DNA from: Sclerurus mexicanus
Lineage: Eukaryota; Chordata; Aves; Passeriformes; Furnariidae
Assembly (NCBI GenBank): GCA_013396755.1
Contig: VWZF01000449.1
Coordinates: forward strand, 619,870-683,869
Direction of reading: 5' to 3'
Length of the DNA stretch: 64,000 nucleotides
Shown here: positions 23,731-36,700 of the stretch, one piece after another
How the letters are laid out: each line of letters begins with the position of its first letter
How positions within the stretch are numbered: position 1 is the stretch's first letter
Program-made: the position numbers and the translations under genes
Notes under the pieces: generated by a model
Seen by the model: only the letters and a program-made list of their open reading frames with translations
Told to the model about the DNA's origin: nothing
Databases searched by the model: none

Positions 23731-26700
23731 CTAGAGCGACACTTCATGAGGGACAGGAAGACCTGCAAGGCCTGCCTGTATGCTTTCTATCATCTCCTCC
23801 ATCATAATGCGGCGTGTCTTCTTGGTGGCACTTCCAATGTGAGGAGTTATTATGACATTCTTCAGCTTTAACAAAGGGTGATCCCTGGGAAAGGAAAAGA
23901 AATGCTGAGCTAGTCACTTGCACCACGTTCATTATCTATTTCATCACCTGCAGGCAGCCAGGGAACTATTTAAAATAATAATTAGAAATTTAGAAAAACC
24001 CAATCGCATGACACAGGCATACTCAGAGCCGTTCAAAGTGTTGCCTAGGTTGGTGGGGCTTTATGCAACAAATCCTCTAAATGAGTCAGTGTGAATTTTG
24101 TTTGGCTGGGACAGAAGGATTGGGGACATGGTTTCAGCAGGACTAGTGTACATACATCATGTACTCCTACTAACAAAATTATGCAGCTTCTCACATGCTC
24201 ACAAAATTTTACTCAGTTTGAACCTCACACATACAACTCGTTCATATTTAACTGAAATACATGTCTTACCTTGGCAAAGGCTCAGGATATGTCACATCCA
24301 GAGCAGCTGCCTTAATAATTTTCTTTTGAAGGGCTTCCACCAAAGCATCCTGATCCACTACCAGACCTGGGTTACAAAAAAAGGATATGTTTATTTTCAT
24401 ATTCCGTACTGTTCTCTCACCATCCTTTGGGGCACAGTGGTCAGGCAAACAGCAGCAGCAAAGTGTGGTGGAGTGGCAGCACCACTGCTACTAGTGGGTA
24501 CGAGCATCACGGTTGGACAATCAGGAATTAACACCATGAAACAAAGTAGCCAGGCTTCATAGCAGGCTGTGCCACCCTAATGTATGCTAGCAACAACAAT
24601 GGATTAAAAAAATAAAAAGCTTAAGTAGGAGGTTATATATGTATACACCGGCTTCTAACACCCCAAGCTCACAAACATTTCAGAGGCATACTTGCTTGTT
24701 TTTATGAGAACAGTCAAATGTTTTACTGAAATATGACTATGGCACCTAAATAGTCTAATAATCAGAGAATTTAGGGAACATTTCAGAGTGACAGACTATG
24801 TATTAGAGCTGGCTTTTCCCAGGACTTATCATGCCAGGAAACCTTAATGCAGTTTTATTTATTCTGCACCTCACCTCTGCTGATATTAATGAGAGTAGCA
24901 GTGGGTTTCATCAGCTCCAACTCTCTTTTCCCAATCAGTTTGTGTGTCTGTGGAGTTAGGTTCACAGCCAGCAACACAAAATCTGACTGCTGGAGCAAAT
25001 CATCTATCTTCTTACAGTAAACAGCTCCAACAGCACTTTCTTCTTCCTTTTTTCTGAGGGGAAATAGCCAAAATTAAACTCCAGGAGCAAGAAACAATAA
25101 AGAGATCAAATCATCATTAGAGAAGAGGTTTTTTAACTGATTTTGTCGCTCTGCAGTGCAGAGCAGTTGGCTGGTTATCTCACTGAAACTCAGTAAACAA
25201 AAATTAATGTTAAGCCCTTTCTCACAATACCAAGTGAATAGTACACAAATGTGAAATACTATACCTGTGGGGATGGCAAGTAAGAAATGAGTGTCATGTA
25301 AATGCACTGAATGAATGATAAAATAAATGCATTTGTATCATAGCTTCTGGTTGTTACAAGGATTCCTGGGATTCTTTTCCAACTCAACAGCAAAACTGAT
25401 GTTCGACATGAATTGCCTTCCCTGGGAAAAGTAACTTTTGTGAAAATTACTGAGGAAACCCACAAGACAGAGCATGGGTTAAATCTTCAGAAATTTGTGT
25501 CAGCAACAGCTTGATTGCTCTGTTCATCAGTGCTGATTCACTGAAACCACAGCTGCAGGACCTGCTGGTGTATTTGATCTCTTTGTACTGCCCAGCTCTC
25601 AACAGAGTCCCACAAAAGAATAGGATGGGATGGGCCGTATAGGAGCACAGGGAGAGGGCACGTAGACCTCATCTAGAGGACAGTAAACAGACTGGCAAGT
25701 CTGGCTCATTGTCAGCTGGCTCTGGAAGGGTGAGGTGTCTCTGCCTGAATCCCTGCCTCACCTAATTCATGGGAGGTATGTTCTCCCCAGAGAGTTTTCT
25801 TCTTTCCTCAGTTTATTGCAATGCCCCCACCATGGCAGGAAGGACCAGGGAGCTCCAACTCACAAGGAGACCAGTGAGATGTATCTCTCCCATTCCTTGC
25901 TAACTTTGTTTCTGTATACATAGGGAAATTAAGGACCATCTTGAAACAAGTGTGTGTACTTTCCCACTTAAAATAAAGAGCACAATGAAAAGTGAAAGCA
26001 CAATGAAAGGTACAAAAAACGTTGAAAAGCAGTAGCAAAATAGTTGCCACGGAGCTGCAACCAGCTTTACCTCTGACTCCTGTTGTGGTACAAAATCTTC
26101 ATTTCAAAGGCTTTGGCTCTTTCAGCTACTTTGTAACCAATGGTGCCCATTCCCACAATCCCCAGGGTCGCTCCAGAAACCTCAGCCCCCAGCCAGTCAA
26201 CAGGGAAATACTCTGTGTGGGGGGAGATTGCCATCTCATAGCCTTGGGGGAGGAAAAGAAGGAAATATGTCATTGAAAGGATGTTCCGGCATCTGGTTAC
26301 TTTTTTCCTCACTTTCTGTTGTAGGACAAGGCAGAAGCACAGGAGCAGCAACATAATGTCATCGTGTTTCTGGACAAGAAGTGAATAATGCTGCACTGTA
26401 CACATGACTGCTGACACTGATTTCCTGCTTAGGATAGTAACATATCCAGCCTCTCTTTGGCAGGCAAGGGGGTTAAAGCCAAAGCAGCAACCTTCTTTGG
26501 ATGCACATCACACACTTGCCCATCATCTCTCTGCACTCTGTACAGATTACTGCACCACTGAAATGTGCCTCAGCTTCTTACTCATGGCAGTTCATCAGCA
26601 GCGGTCTTGAATGTGGCAGTGCCATGGATTTCACTGACATTGGAACTACTGAATGGTGGAACCAATGGATCAGTTGTGGTATCATCAAGACTTTCAGGAA

Positions 26701-27541
26701 GGCCATACAATTCCCAGCTACCTTGCAGATGCGCCAAGGTTGGCAGGGAAGAGAAATACAGAATATGGTGGACAGATTTCTGGACAGCCTGTTCATAATG
26801 ACTCAGATACATGGCAGCTTGACAAAGACAGGTTTCAAGCCTCCTTGAAAACATCTTCTAATTCCCTTTTAGTATAACCTGAAAAGCAAGGCTTCAGTGA
26901 AAAAATACAATGAAGGGGGGCTGGGGGCTGTGGAAGAACAAGCCTGAATTTAGGGCTGTCTGAAGAAGGAACACATCTACTTTGCGGATATGCCTTTTCG
27001 GAAATGGTATGCAAGTTATTGTCAACAAGAGAGGCAACTTTTCCTTCTCCTTTTTTTCCCCATATTTCTATTTTTAAGCTTACCTTTGCACAGCACATGC
27101 TTTCTGCATGTTTTGAAGTCACTTTTCTATAAAAAGACTAAAACCATTTCAGTTATTACCTTCCACAAGTCTCCTGGAGGATGCCAGCATCAAAGCCATC
27201 CCCAGGTCTGCAGTGTCAGTGGAAACAACAAATGGAGTGTTGGACACTTTCACACCATAGCTGGAGAGGAGTTTCAGGTCCAAGTGATCTATTCCCACTC
27301 CAGAACTTGCAACTATCCTCAAGTTAGGCAAGCTCTGGAGCAGCTCTTCATTAACATCTGGTTTGTGATACCACATATAAATAGCTCTGATCTTTTTGCT
27401 GAGAAGTGTCTTATTTTCGAGATATTCTTTCATGGTGATGAGATGAAAATGTTTCTGCAGAAATTCAATATGGTCTTCATATACCCCACGCAGCCCTCCT
27501 ATACAGTCAATTAGCACATAAGGCAGTTCCTGACCCTCCAT
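23731..27541 (-). CDS. GRHPR-like D-2-hydroxyacid dehydrogenase, copy A
   Basis: The D-2-hydroxyacid dehydrogenase family reduces 2-oxo acids such as glyoxylate or hydroxypyruvate with NAD(P)H; the substrate of this copy is not known. Five coding exons: 27160-27541 (ATG at 27541), 26071-26242, 24875-25053, 24270-24366 and 23731-23884 (stop TAG). Together they give 327 residues, the usual length of GRHPR. The N-terminal substrate domain carries SSGVGIDHLDL. The dinucleotide-binding motif GMGTIG is at about residues 158-163. The basic stretch HNRSQRK after the second strand favours NADP(H). The catalytic set is intact: Arg 244 (NISRG), Glu 273 (YPEPLP) and His 292 (TPHIGS). All junctions are GT-AG and in frame. 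A 3' splice site (ttttgtag) lies 3 nt before the ATG, so a non-coding first exon is expected upstream. It is nearest to RBFA in the cluster. Confidence 0.92.
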
Positions 27542-28715
27542 GCCCTACAAAAGCAAGGAGAACCAAAAGGACATGGTCTTAAGTGATCCATTATACCTAT
27601 TTTTATTTTTTCCTAAAAAACAGGAATTGATTGGCTGCATTACATGCTGTTTTCCCATTTGATGGAAGAGTTGGCTAAAGATAACCACTCCCACGTGCAG
27701 GACTTTTTTAAGTTCTTACTGTGTTATTCAGAAGAATGTTCAATTTCTATATAATCTTGTTTAGAAGACAAGAAAACATTGTTTCTGGCACACCAAATAT
27801 GCTAACACTTAGACAAATGAGCTACCAGATGTTACTCCTGTTCAATATTCAATATTTAAAGCCCAAATTCTCGATCATTTAAGGATGTGGCCAAGTTCTG
27901 CCTTTGATTGCCACTTCTGCAGCTATATTAAATAATTAGCACTGATGAGATCAGTTCAAGAAAAATCTCATTTAACCATAATAGAGCTATAATTTTTCAA
28001 CTATGAACTTTGGAATTATCGAATTGCTTCTGGAACATAAGATTACCCTTTCTTTTATCGGTCTCCTTCAGTGTCCTGACAACTCTTCACTCTGCCGGGA
28101 AGAACCAAGTCTGTGATCTCAGGTTAAAGACGACAGCCCCGCACGCTGCCCCTCATCCCGAGGCAAGGCGCTCCCGCAGCGCTCCCGCACCGNCCTGCCC
28201 GGCCCCGCGGGGAGCGCTGCCAGGGCGCGGGAGCTGCGCCCCAATCCCTGCCGCGGCCGCGCCGCAGCGACGGCAGCTCACAGACGGCTGTGTGTTTTTT
28301 AAAACGCCTGTCGCGTTTTCTGCGCTGTTCGTGATTTCGAAATAATCGGGATTTCAAAATAATCGGTATTGTGCATTAACGGCCAGCACACTTTTTTCCC
28401 CCCCACCATTGTCTTTGAAGGCCAGCTGTGGTCTGGTCTCTCTGTTGGTCATTACATTGTGTGCACATGAGTTAACTTGGGACAGAGAGTTGTCTCTGAC
28501 CAGCAAACAGCAGTGACAGCTCTCACTGCACACACAAAGGTTTTTTCCAACCTAGATGATTTTCAAAATATCCTCAAAACTTCTCTTTGAGAGTAAAGCA
28601 ACTGGGGCAGGCTTAGATCCTCAGTCACTGCAGCTGTTATCCTGGCTACAGGCATTCCTGTGCCTATCCCAGCTGAGAAATGCATGAAAAATTTCCTGAC
28701 AAGGTTACTCGCACA

Positions 28716-28891
28716 GTAGAACATAGAATGGTTTGGGCCGGAGAGACCTTACCTAGTTTCAACCCTCCAGCTGTGAACAGGGATGCCTTTCACTAGACCA
28801 GGCTGCTCCAAGTTTCATCCCACCTGGCCTTGAACACTTTGAGGGATGTCCCTCAACCTCTCTGGGTAACCTGTTCCAATGCTTCACCACC
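28716..28891 (-). mobile_element. CR1 LINE 3' end (assembly duplicate)
   Basis: This CR1 piece is the same sequence as the start of the CR1 at 29,534. It appears twice only because the overlapping contig ends were not merged, so it should be counted once. Confidence 0.8.
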
Positions 28892-28949
28892 NTCAGTGTC
28901 CTGACAACTCTTCACTCTGCCGGGAAGAACCAAGTCTGTGATCTCAGGT

Positions 28950-29373
28950 TAAAGACGACAGCCCCGCACGCTGCCCCTCATCCCGAGGCAAGGCGCTCCC
29001 GCAGCGCTCCCGCACCGCCGGGCCAGCGCCTCCCTCTCCTCCCCCGACCTCACGGGCAGCGTTCCCCGTCCAGCGCCGCGTTTGCAGCTGTCCCGGCCGG
29101 CCTGCTGGTGAGACTAAAGACAGGAAGGACGCGGACCGGCGGCCGGAGGGCTCTGTCCGGCCGGCTCTGTCCGGCCCTGAAGGACGGCAGGGAAGGGGCG
29201 CGACCCCTCCCGCTCCCAGCCCGAGCAGGAGGCAGAGGACGGTGGGAGAGACCTCCGTGCCCCGCACGCCCGGTGCTACCCGGGGAGTACGAGGGTCGGG
29301 GGACCCCGGCGGCCGCCCGGCAGAGGCGCCCCCGGTGCCCGGGTCGGGGGTCCCGCCCGCAGCTCTCACTCAC
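28950..29373 (-). promoter_or_regulatory. CpG island, probable promoter of copy A
   Basis: Very GC- and CpG-rich sequence, continued by a related block at 28,120-28,300 across the misassembly. It lies about 1 kb upstream of the copy A ATG on the minus strand, where the predicted non-coding first exon should be. I cannot point to a TATA box or a defined start. The long ORFs here are by-products of GC content. Confidence 0.55.
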
Positions 29374-29533
29374 NTTTCAAAATATCCTCAAAACTTCTCT
29401 TTGAGAGTAAAGCAACTGGGGCAGGCTTAGATCCTCAGTCACTGCAGCTGTTATCCTGGCTACAGGCATTCCTGTGCCTATCCCAGCTGAGAAATGCATG
29501 AAAAATTTCCTGACAAGGTTACTCGCACAGTAG

Positions 29534-30090
29534 AACATAGAATGGTTTGGGCCGGAGAGACCTTACCTAGTTTCAACCCTCCAGCTGTGAACAGGGATGC
29601 CTTTCACTAGACCAGGCTGCTCCAAGTTTCATCCCACCTGGCCTTGAACACTTTGAGGGATGTCCCTCAACCTCTCTGGGTAACCTGTTCCAATGCTTCA
29701 CCACCCTCTGTAAAGAATTTCTTCCTAATATCGAAACTAAACCTACCCTCCTTCAGCTTAAAGCCATTCCCCCTTTTTCTGTCAGTACATGCCCTTATAA
29801 AAAGTCTCTCTCCAGCTTTCTTGTAGGTGCCTTTTAAGGTACTGGAAGGCTGATAGAACGTTACCCTGGAGCCTACTCTTTTCCAGGCTGAACAATCCCA
29901 ACTCTCTTAGCCTTTCTTCATAGGAGAGGTGCTCAAGCCCTCTGATCATCTTGGTGTTCCTTCTCTGGACTTGCTCCAACAGGTCCATGTCTTTTCTGTG
30001 CTGGGAACCTCAGATCTGGACACAGAACTCCAGGTGGGGTCTCGCAAGGACAGAGGGGCAGAATCACCTCCCTCAACCTCCACACCCAGT
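29534..30090 (-). mobile_element. CR1 LINE 3' fragment
   Basis: A good CR1 copy: catagaatggtttgggccgg at the 3' end, then ctgtaaagaatttcttccta and tcataggagaggtgctcaag, reaching aactccaggtggggtctcgc. It is in minus orientation and 5'-truncated. Confidence 0.9.
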
Positions 30091-30189
30091 GATGGAGTCT
30101 GGGAAGTAGAGCTTCAGTACTCTGTTCACTAAGGTTGTGTTGAAGTGATCCCCCTTGCTGTGCAGGTGGTCAGCAGCCACTGGAGAGGA

Positions 30190-33100
30190 TGCCTGGCTTC
30201 TGTGGTGAGAGCAGCTTGGACACACCACTGCTGTGGGCACCAGGAATCTCTCTCCTTCCATACTACAGAATAACCAGCCATGGGGTGCTGCTGTGTCTCT
30301 CCTGACTACTGTAGTGCTTTCAAAAGAATGGATTACAAAATTCTGTCTTTTTGAATTCTGCCAAATATTTTTTGACATGCTGAACATTAAGGCAGTCAAT
30401 CTTAACACCAAATCCTCTATAAAATTACTAATGAAAAGATAGAATGTAATAACATTTCATAGTAATTATACAAAACCATATACTGTTTTCCTGGTGATGA
30501 TTTTTGAGTATAATTTGCTTACATGAATTTCAAGTTCTGACACTTAAACTTTAGAGCAGAAATTCATTAACTAGGAAGTTGGAGTTAGAGCATGCTAACT
30601 GGATTCTCAGTCAGGTCTACTTGAATTTTCTTCCTTAAAAAAACCCAACAAACTATAAAATGCTTACACATTACCTGTTTCACATCCAAAACTTTCAAAT
30701 TGCTTTGCTGATAAGAGGTAATGGGTAATCTTTTAACTTACTGCTCACTGTTACCTAAGATCAAAGGACCATTGTAAAGTCCCTCTCAAAAACACAAGCT
30801 ATTCTGCTTATGAATTGAGGAAGGAGGCCTACAAACACATTTTAGTCCTGAAGGTAAAAAAACCCTTGGGAAGCACAACATGGGAGTTTTTTTCCTATGT
30901 ATATCAAATGAACAAATGTAAATGAACAAAATGAAGGAACAATTTGTCAGAGGAGACAAAAAATAATACTTAAAGGAATGTTACTCTTTTTTAAGCAAAA
31001 ATCCAGGAAATACCTATCAAATGTGAAGAAAATTGGTGTGTTGTATGGCTAGATGTGCAGAGAATCAGAGGGCTTTGAGGTTTTTTTGTGCAACTTGAAC
31101 ATCTAATTTTAAAGCTATGGTTCAGGATGTGGTACATCTCTATAGGAGATATATCTGTATAACAACATATGTGACAGAAGAAGTCAGTTGCACCAGTGCA
31201 CTGTCATCTTCTAAGTATATTTAATTTGTAGAGTACCTTGCAGACCTCCATGTAGTGTGTTAAGCTAAATTACATTGTGCTGCTGTGTGCTGTTAGTTTT
31301 CTGTAATAGAAAGGCATGTTATACCAGCACTGTACAAAGCACTCTGAAATGTATCTGGCTATGCAAAGAGAAGTATTGCATAGTCTGTGAACTTTATCCC
31401 CATCATTAAATTTGGTGTCCAGGTAATCCTGCAGGGTGAGCTGATGACTGCAGTGTTAACAAGGTGCTTGCATAATAATTATTTCTTAGCATTAGGCTTT
31501 TGAAGTATTGCATTACCCTAAAAACCTTTGTGTAATGTAGTGTATACATTTCCCAGCTGGGTTGTACAGAGTAGCTTAAGCATGAAACTGGACAAGAACA
31601 TACATTTCCTATGTCTACATTATGTGTTATGTGGCAGTATTATATGTGATCAGGATTTGTAGGACAAATCTATATACAGGAAATCTATATTCATGATCTT
31701 GTTCTTTCATAGTCCAAACTAAGTGATGCACTTGTTTTCACTGACTATAAATTGTTATCACTAGCCTGTATGCTTGCTGTAGATAAGGCCAGCTTTCCCC
31801 GTAGATTACTGTAGCAGCACTTTATTCCAGATCATGTACTTTTTGCCCATCAAAATGTTAAAAAAATTCTGAATCAACAGAGTGAACCATAATGGATCAT
31901 CTCATCACTCATGTAGCCACTGCATTTTTTGATTCATTTTTAGTAATCATGAGATTGAGTGTATTGTTTGTGAGTCAACCCATCACTCCAGTGACTGACA
32001 GACATCCGGTTGTCTAGAGCTGTGTCTTCCTGTCTAAAGCACCCCACTGGCAGGGGGTACTTCTGAAAACTACTCAGCCAAAATTCTTGAAATATCTGCA
32101 GAAATAGCAGTAAAACACCAAGTAAATTCAAGGAAGAAGTGAAGTACTGTATTTGATTTTGTTTGCTGCTTCACACCTGGAGAAAAATTTCCATGTGTAA
32201 AATCGTGGGTGTTTTTTCCAGTTTTAGAACATTGATCCAATGAAATGTACTTTTTTCTCTTTGCTGTATTAGTTTATTGGAACCTTTTCCCCCAGCTCTT
32301 TAATTTATTGCTTTGCCCTTTACTTTGAAAGAATAAACTTAACTTATTTCTTCAAGGTCATACAGGTGACAATGAAAGGCACATTGGGCACCTCTACCTA
32401 AGAGAAAAGGGAGGCACCTGGGGCAGTCTTGAAGCCAACTTGCTGCTCCTGAAAAGCTGCAATGTTTTGTTTCCCTGACCTGCAAGAGCTGGCAACATCA
32501 TTGTGTATTAAACTGGTGGAAGTGTCTTTTGGTAACTACCTGTGACAGCTCTCTGCAAGACAGGGGCAGTGGAAATGGCTCTAAAGAGAAGGAGGCTCCA
32601 GACAAAATCCTAGCTGCACTTAATGGCTACTTCACTATAAATTTTACTGATAGCTTAAATAATCATGCTTCATAATAAAAAACATAGCATTGCCACTTTG
32701 AGTTGTGGATTGGTTTATTTGTCTTTTGGACTTCTATTAGGTAACAGAAAGTACATAAACACAACTGAGAGGAAGGCAATCTGCGAGGTGGAATTAAATT
32801 ATTCTTTTAAAAATATTTTTTCCTGTGGAATTTGAATGATTAATATAGGTACTATTTCTAGTGGAGAAAAGCCATGGGATTTTGATTTTTTTTTTAATAA
32901 TAGCAGTAGCCAAAAAAATAAAGGTCAATTTTTTTTCTCTTTACATTAACAAAGCTCTCTGTTGTATCTTGTTTCAAATACAATTATTCTTGCAAGTGTC
33001 TAGAAACAGTGATGCAAAGTAAAACATATAGATTTGGATTTGCTTTGTGTATTTTTATAGACCTTTGTGTTTCCACTAATGTACAGAATGGTGCTGAAGG

Positions 33101-33744
33101 TTTAGAGGGCTCTAAGTGTTCTTCCACACATTTGCACAAAGTTGCAGATGTGGAGGTAGATGTGTACATAAATTTGATATTACAAACAAAGCGGCACGTT
33201 CATCTTGAAAACTAATTTTCCTTAGTAATAGTACTTTAAATGGCCTTCTAAAATCCAGTCTGCTTCAACTCAGTGATTCTGGGTATGTTTCTGAAGACTG
33301 ACTCAGCACTTTGTGTCTCGGGAACTCTTTTAAATGGAGACTTCTATACGGAAAGTTAATAGTATTTCTGTCCAGGTAGCTTACTCTGATGTTTTTGATA
33401 GCTATAGAATGGGAACAAAATGGATTATGTAATCTAAAGACATTTTTTTTAGGACTAGAGAGCCTAGCAAGAAGTGCACTGGGAATCAGAAGTTGTTTTC
33501 CTAAAGCCACTAAAAGCCTGCATGCATCTGTCTAGGTTTGGAAGGGAAAAGTAATGTATTCCTCCAATTTGCAAGAAAATTAAAATGTAAAAGCTTTTTT
33601 TCAATTACATACGAGACCAAGTCAGAGCTTTCCATGCCCACTTGGAATAGGTTTGTCTTAATGGGGAAAACATAAGAATAAAAACCTTTGGAGCTGATGG
33701 CGGGAAAGAAAAGAATAAAATGAGATGCATTATCCTTTTGCACA
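30190..33744. other. Spacer between copy A and copy B
   Basis: AT-rich sequence with no exon I can recognise. The right end should hold the 3' UTR of copy B. Short plus and minus ORFs show no domains. No large repeat is evident. Confidence 0.5.
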
Positions 33745-36700
33745 TCAGCTAGCAAGCACTTCACTGGGTATGGGGAGACCATTCAGAGCTGCTAGTATGT
33801 TTTCAACTGCTTCCTCTGTTATCATGTAAGTGGCCTTGTCTGTTTTAATGCCGAGGTGAGGTGTTATAAGGACATTCTTTAATTTTAACAAGGGATGATC
33901 TCTGGAAGAAAAGAAAAAAGACTTCAGTTACCTACTGTTGTTCATCCAAATGAAGAGTACTACTTTAGCTTTTGCACTGTATTTAGAGTTAATTTGATAT
34001 AACTTTAAAAGTCCCACTTAGACCCACAGAACCTGATCACCTGTGTTGAAGTAATTTTGGACCGTACACAGGTTAGGAGTTTATACTGCGCTGTTTTCTC
34101 CAGAAACAGACTTTTACCATTAGGCAGCAACTTGAACTACCTGAGAAGATAGGATTAAGCCCTTCTGGCACATTCACTCTACACAATAGTCTGAACTGTT
34201 CATTCCTACACAGGCATAACATGACCAAACTCCCCACAAACCCAAAATGCAGCCAGCACTGCATTAACTCCAAGAGACACCATCCTGGTAGAGGTGTCTT
34301 TTTACAGAAGCTAAGCAGCTTCTGGGCCCAAGAGGTCTGCAGTACTTCAGCCTTGTATTGTGGAAAAAAGCCTGTGGGGAAGGACACCTGGGGCAATGCA
34401 GCAGGTCTCAGAAGAGATGGTTCAAGCAGCTTTCACCCATTCATGGCAAATTGCATCTTCTAATAAATCAGTTTGCAAGTGAAGCATTGCTGCAGCTTCA
34501 CAGGGTGATTCCACAGGACTGGTCTAACACTCTCCCTGCCTCCTGCTGTTTCTTGACACCTAGGCCTGTTGTCAGCCCCAACATGTGGGCTGCATCCCAT
34601 TCGTATTCATGGCACTTTTACCCAAACCCCTAGTCCTGGGAGAGGGCCGGTGGCTGCCTCGGCCAGGTCCCAGCCTCTGCAGGGCTCACCCATCCTTTCC
34701 AAGAAATAAGCAGAGACAGCAACCTGGGCAGTGGTTCTGGGTGGGTGACATCCAAAGCCGCAGCCCCGAGAACACCAGTCTGCAGAGCAGTCACCAGCGC
34801 CTCTTGGTCAACCACTGCACCTGGTTTGGAATAAGAGTGTCTCTGAGTGCAACTTGCAGGTAACGAGCTCAGAGTGAAAAGAGAAAGGAAGGGGAGAGAG
34901 GAATTTTTGCCATGCCTGATCTGTTGTTGGTACATGCACCAGCTGTGCAGGGGCTGCAGCGTGGTGCTGTGTGTAACACAGCAGGAGCTGGCCCATAATT
35001 TCTGGCCAGTCAACTGTGCTGGATGGTACCTCGGCTGATGTTAATGAGAGTAGCTGTGGGTTTCATCAGCTCCAGCTCTCTTTTCCCAATCAGGTTGCGT
35101 GTCTGAGGTGTCAGGCTCACCACCACCATCACAAAATCTGCCTGCTGGAGTAAACTGTCTAACTTTTCGCAGTAAGTAGCACCAACAGCTTGCTCCTCTT
35201 GCACTTTCCTAGTGGGAGAAGAAGGATTTCAGGGCATCAGTCTTGAAAATATTTTCTTCCATGATGTCACCAGTACCAAAACTAAAGGATCTGATTATCA
35301 CATCCATGTAGCAAACAGGTAGCAAATAAAGGTGAATTTAGTCTCAGCTGAATGTTTAGACCCTTCTGAAAGGCTTCAAGCCCTATAACAGAGGATGGAT
35401 TTCATGCCTACCTCTCACTCACTGCAGTGCAGAATCTGTTCTGCAAATGGACTAGGGCCAGGCACTGGAGCAGATGGCAGCACATGGTCCATTCTCCAGA
35501 ATCCCCTCTGTGGGAGGTGCACCTCACAGGAAGCAGTCATTGCTCAAACCAGATTAGAGGTATTTGTAAGCTTTGAGCGTGCTGGTGGTCCTCATCCTGT
35601 TGGCACCCTCAGTAAGCCTGTCATTTTTTTATGAGTGAAAACAGCAAGGCAGCTCTTTGTGAGTCTCCTGGCTGCCCCAGGACTTTTACAGAATTAAGTG
35701 TTCAGCAGACAGAATTACCAAATTAGAGAGATTTTTAGTTTTAATTTTTCACAATCAAAAGGAATACTTGCTACTTCTCCTGTTCTTTGTAAATTTAACT
35801 GCCTGAACTTTGGGAACTAAAGAAGGAATGACAGGAGAACCCGTGTACAATTTTCTGCTCCTGATTGCAAGACAAGGGCTTTATCTCCTCCCTAGTCTAG
35901 AAATAAAGAAGTCACACTAAGAAAATAAATTCAGTGTAACTTCAGACCATGTGTCTCCTAACACATGTACTTCATTGTTTTCTTTCAGTGTCCAGATCAA
36001 TGACCAGAGAATAAGTAGGAAAGGAACAGACTGGAACTACAGCCAATTTTGTAGAGTGCATCTTGATTCAACACATTACCTTGAAGTGTAAATATACTTT
36101 AAAATAAGTAGGTTTTTAATGTCTGTTGCACTGTGCATTGATCATTCATCACAACACTCTTACAAAAACATTACTTTAAAGACTGAAAAATATTAAACAG
36201 AGGGAGTTAGTGATGATCCACAGGGGGAAAGAAAGAATAAAAGGATTTGTGCCTTTTTCTTTTTTTTTTTTTTTGGTGGTTTATGAAGAATTTTTGAAAG
36301 ATCTTAAGGAGGGTGTTCACTAGTACTTTTTTTTTAACATGAGTTTGCTCAGCTGTTTTTGTGAAGTAACAGGAAAGGCAAGCAAGGCTAAAAATTTCTG
36401 GCCTCTTGCACCCTTGTGATTTGCCTAGAGCTAGCTAGAGCAGTGACCTTCCTTCTGCAGTCTGTATAAGGAGAAAATCACAGAAAGCCACGTCCTAACA
36501 CTGCAGCTGGTTTATAGCAGTAAATACTTGTTCTGCTCACTGTCCACACCTTGCCTGATTGCAAGGGCTTCAAGTTGTATGTGGGGATCTTGCTTTACAG
36601 TGAAGAACCCCTGTGCTGAATGTCTAACAAGTATAAGATTCCCAGATCCACCAGTTAGGAGGGGCTAGAAATAGAAGGTGAAATAAGGTTAGATACTTGC

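Larger units (their letters stand above)
28068..29705. other. Misordered scaffold section with duplicated contig ends
   Basis: Single N bases at 28193, 28892 and 29374 delimit two inserted contigs. Bases 28068-28192 (125 bp) reappear at 28893-29017, and bases 28561-28891 (331 bp) reappear at 29375-29705. Each repeat ends or begins exactly at an N. Natural duplication would not respect these junctions. The simplest reading is that 28893-29373 should follow 28192 directly and 28194-28891 should merge into 29375 onward, so two contigs are swapped and overlaps are unmerged. Confidence 0.88.

Noticed and set aside
28068..29705. Genuine local segmental duplication
   Set aside because: The duplicate ends coincide exactly with single-N contig joints, which points to unmerged overlaps.
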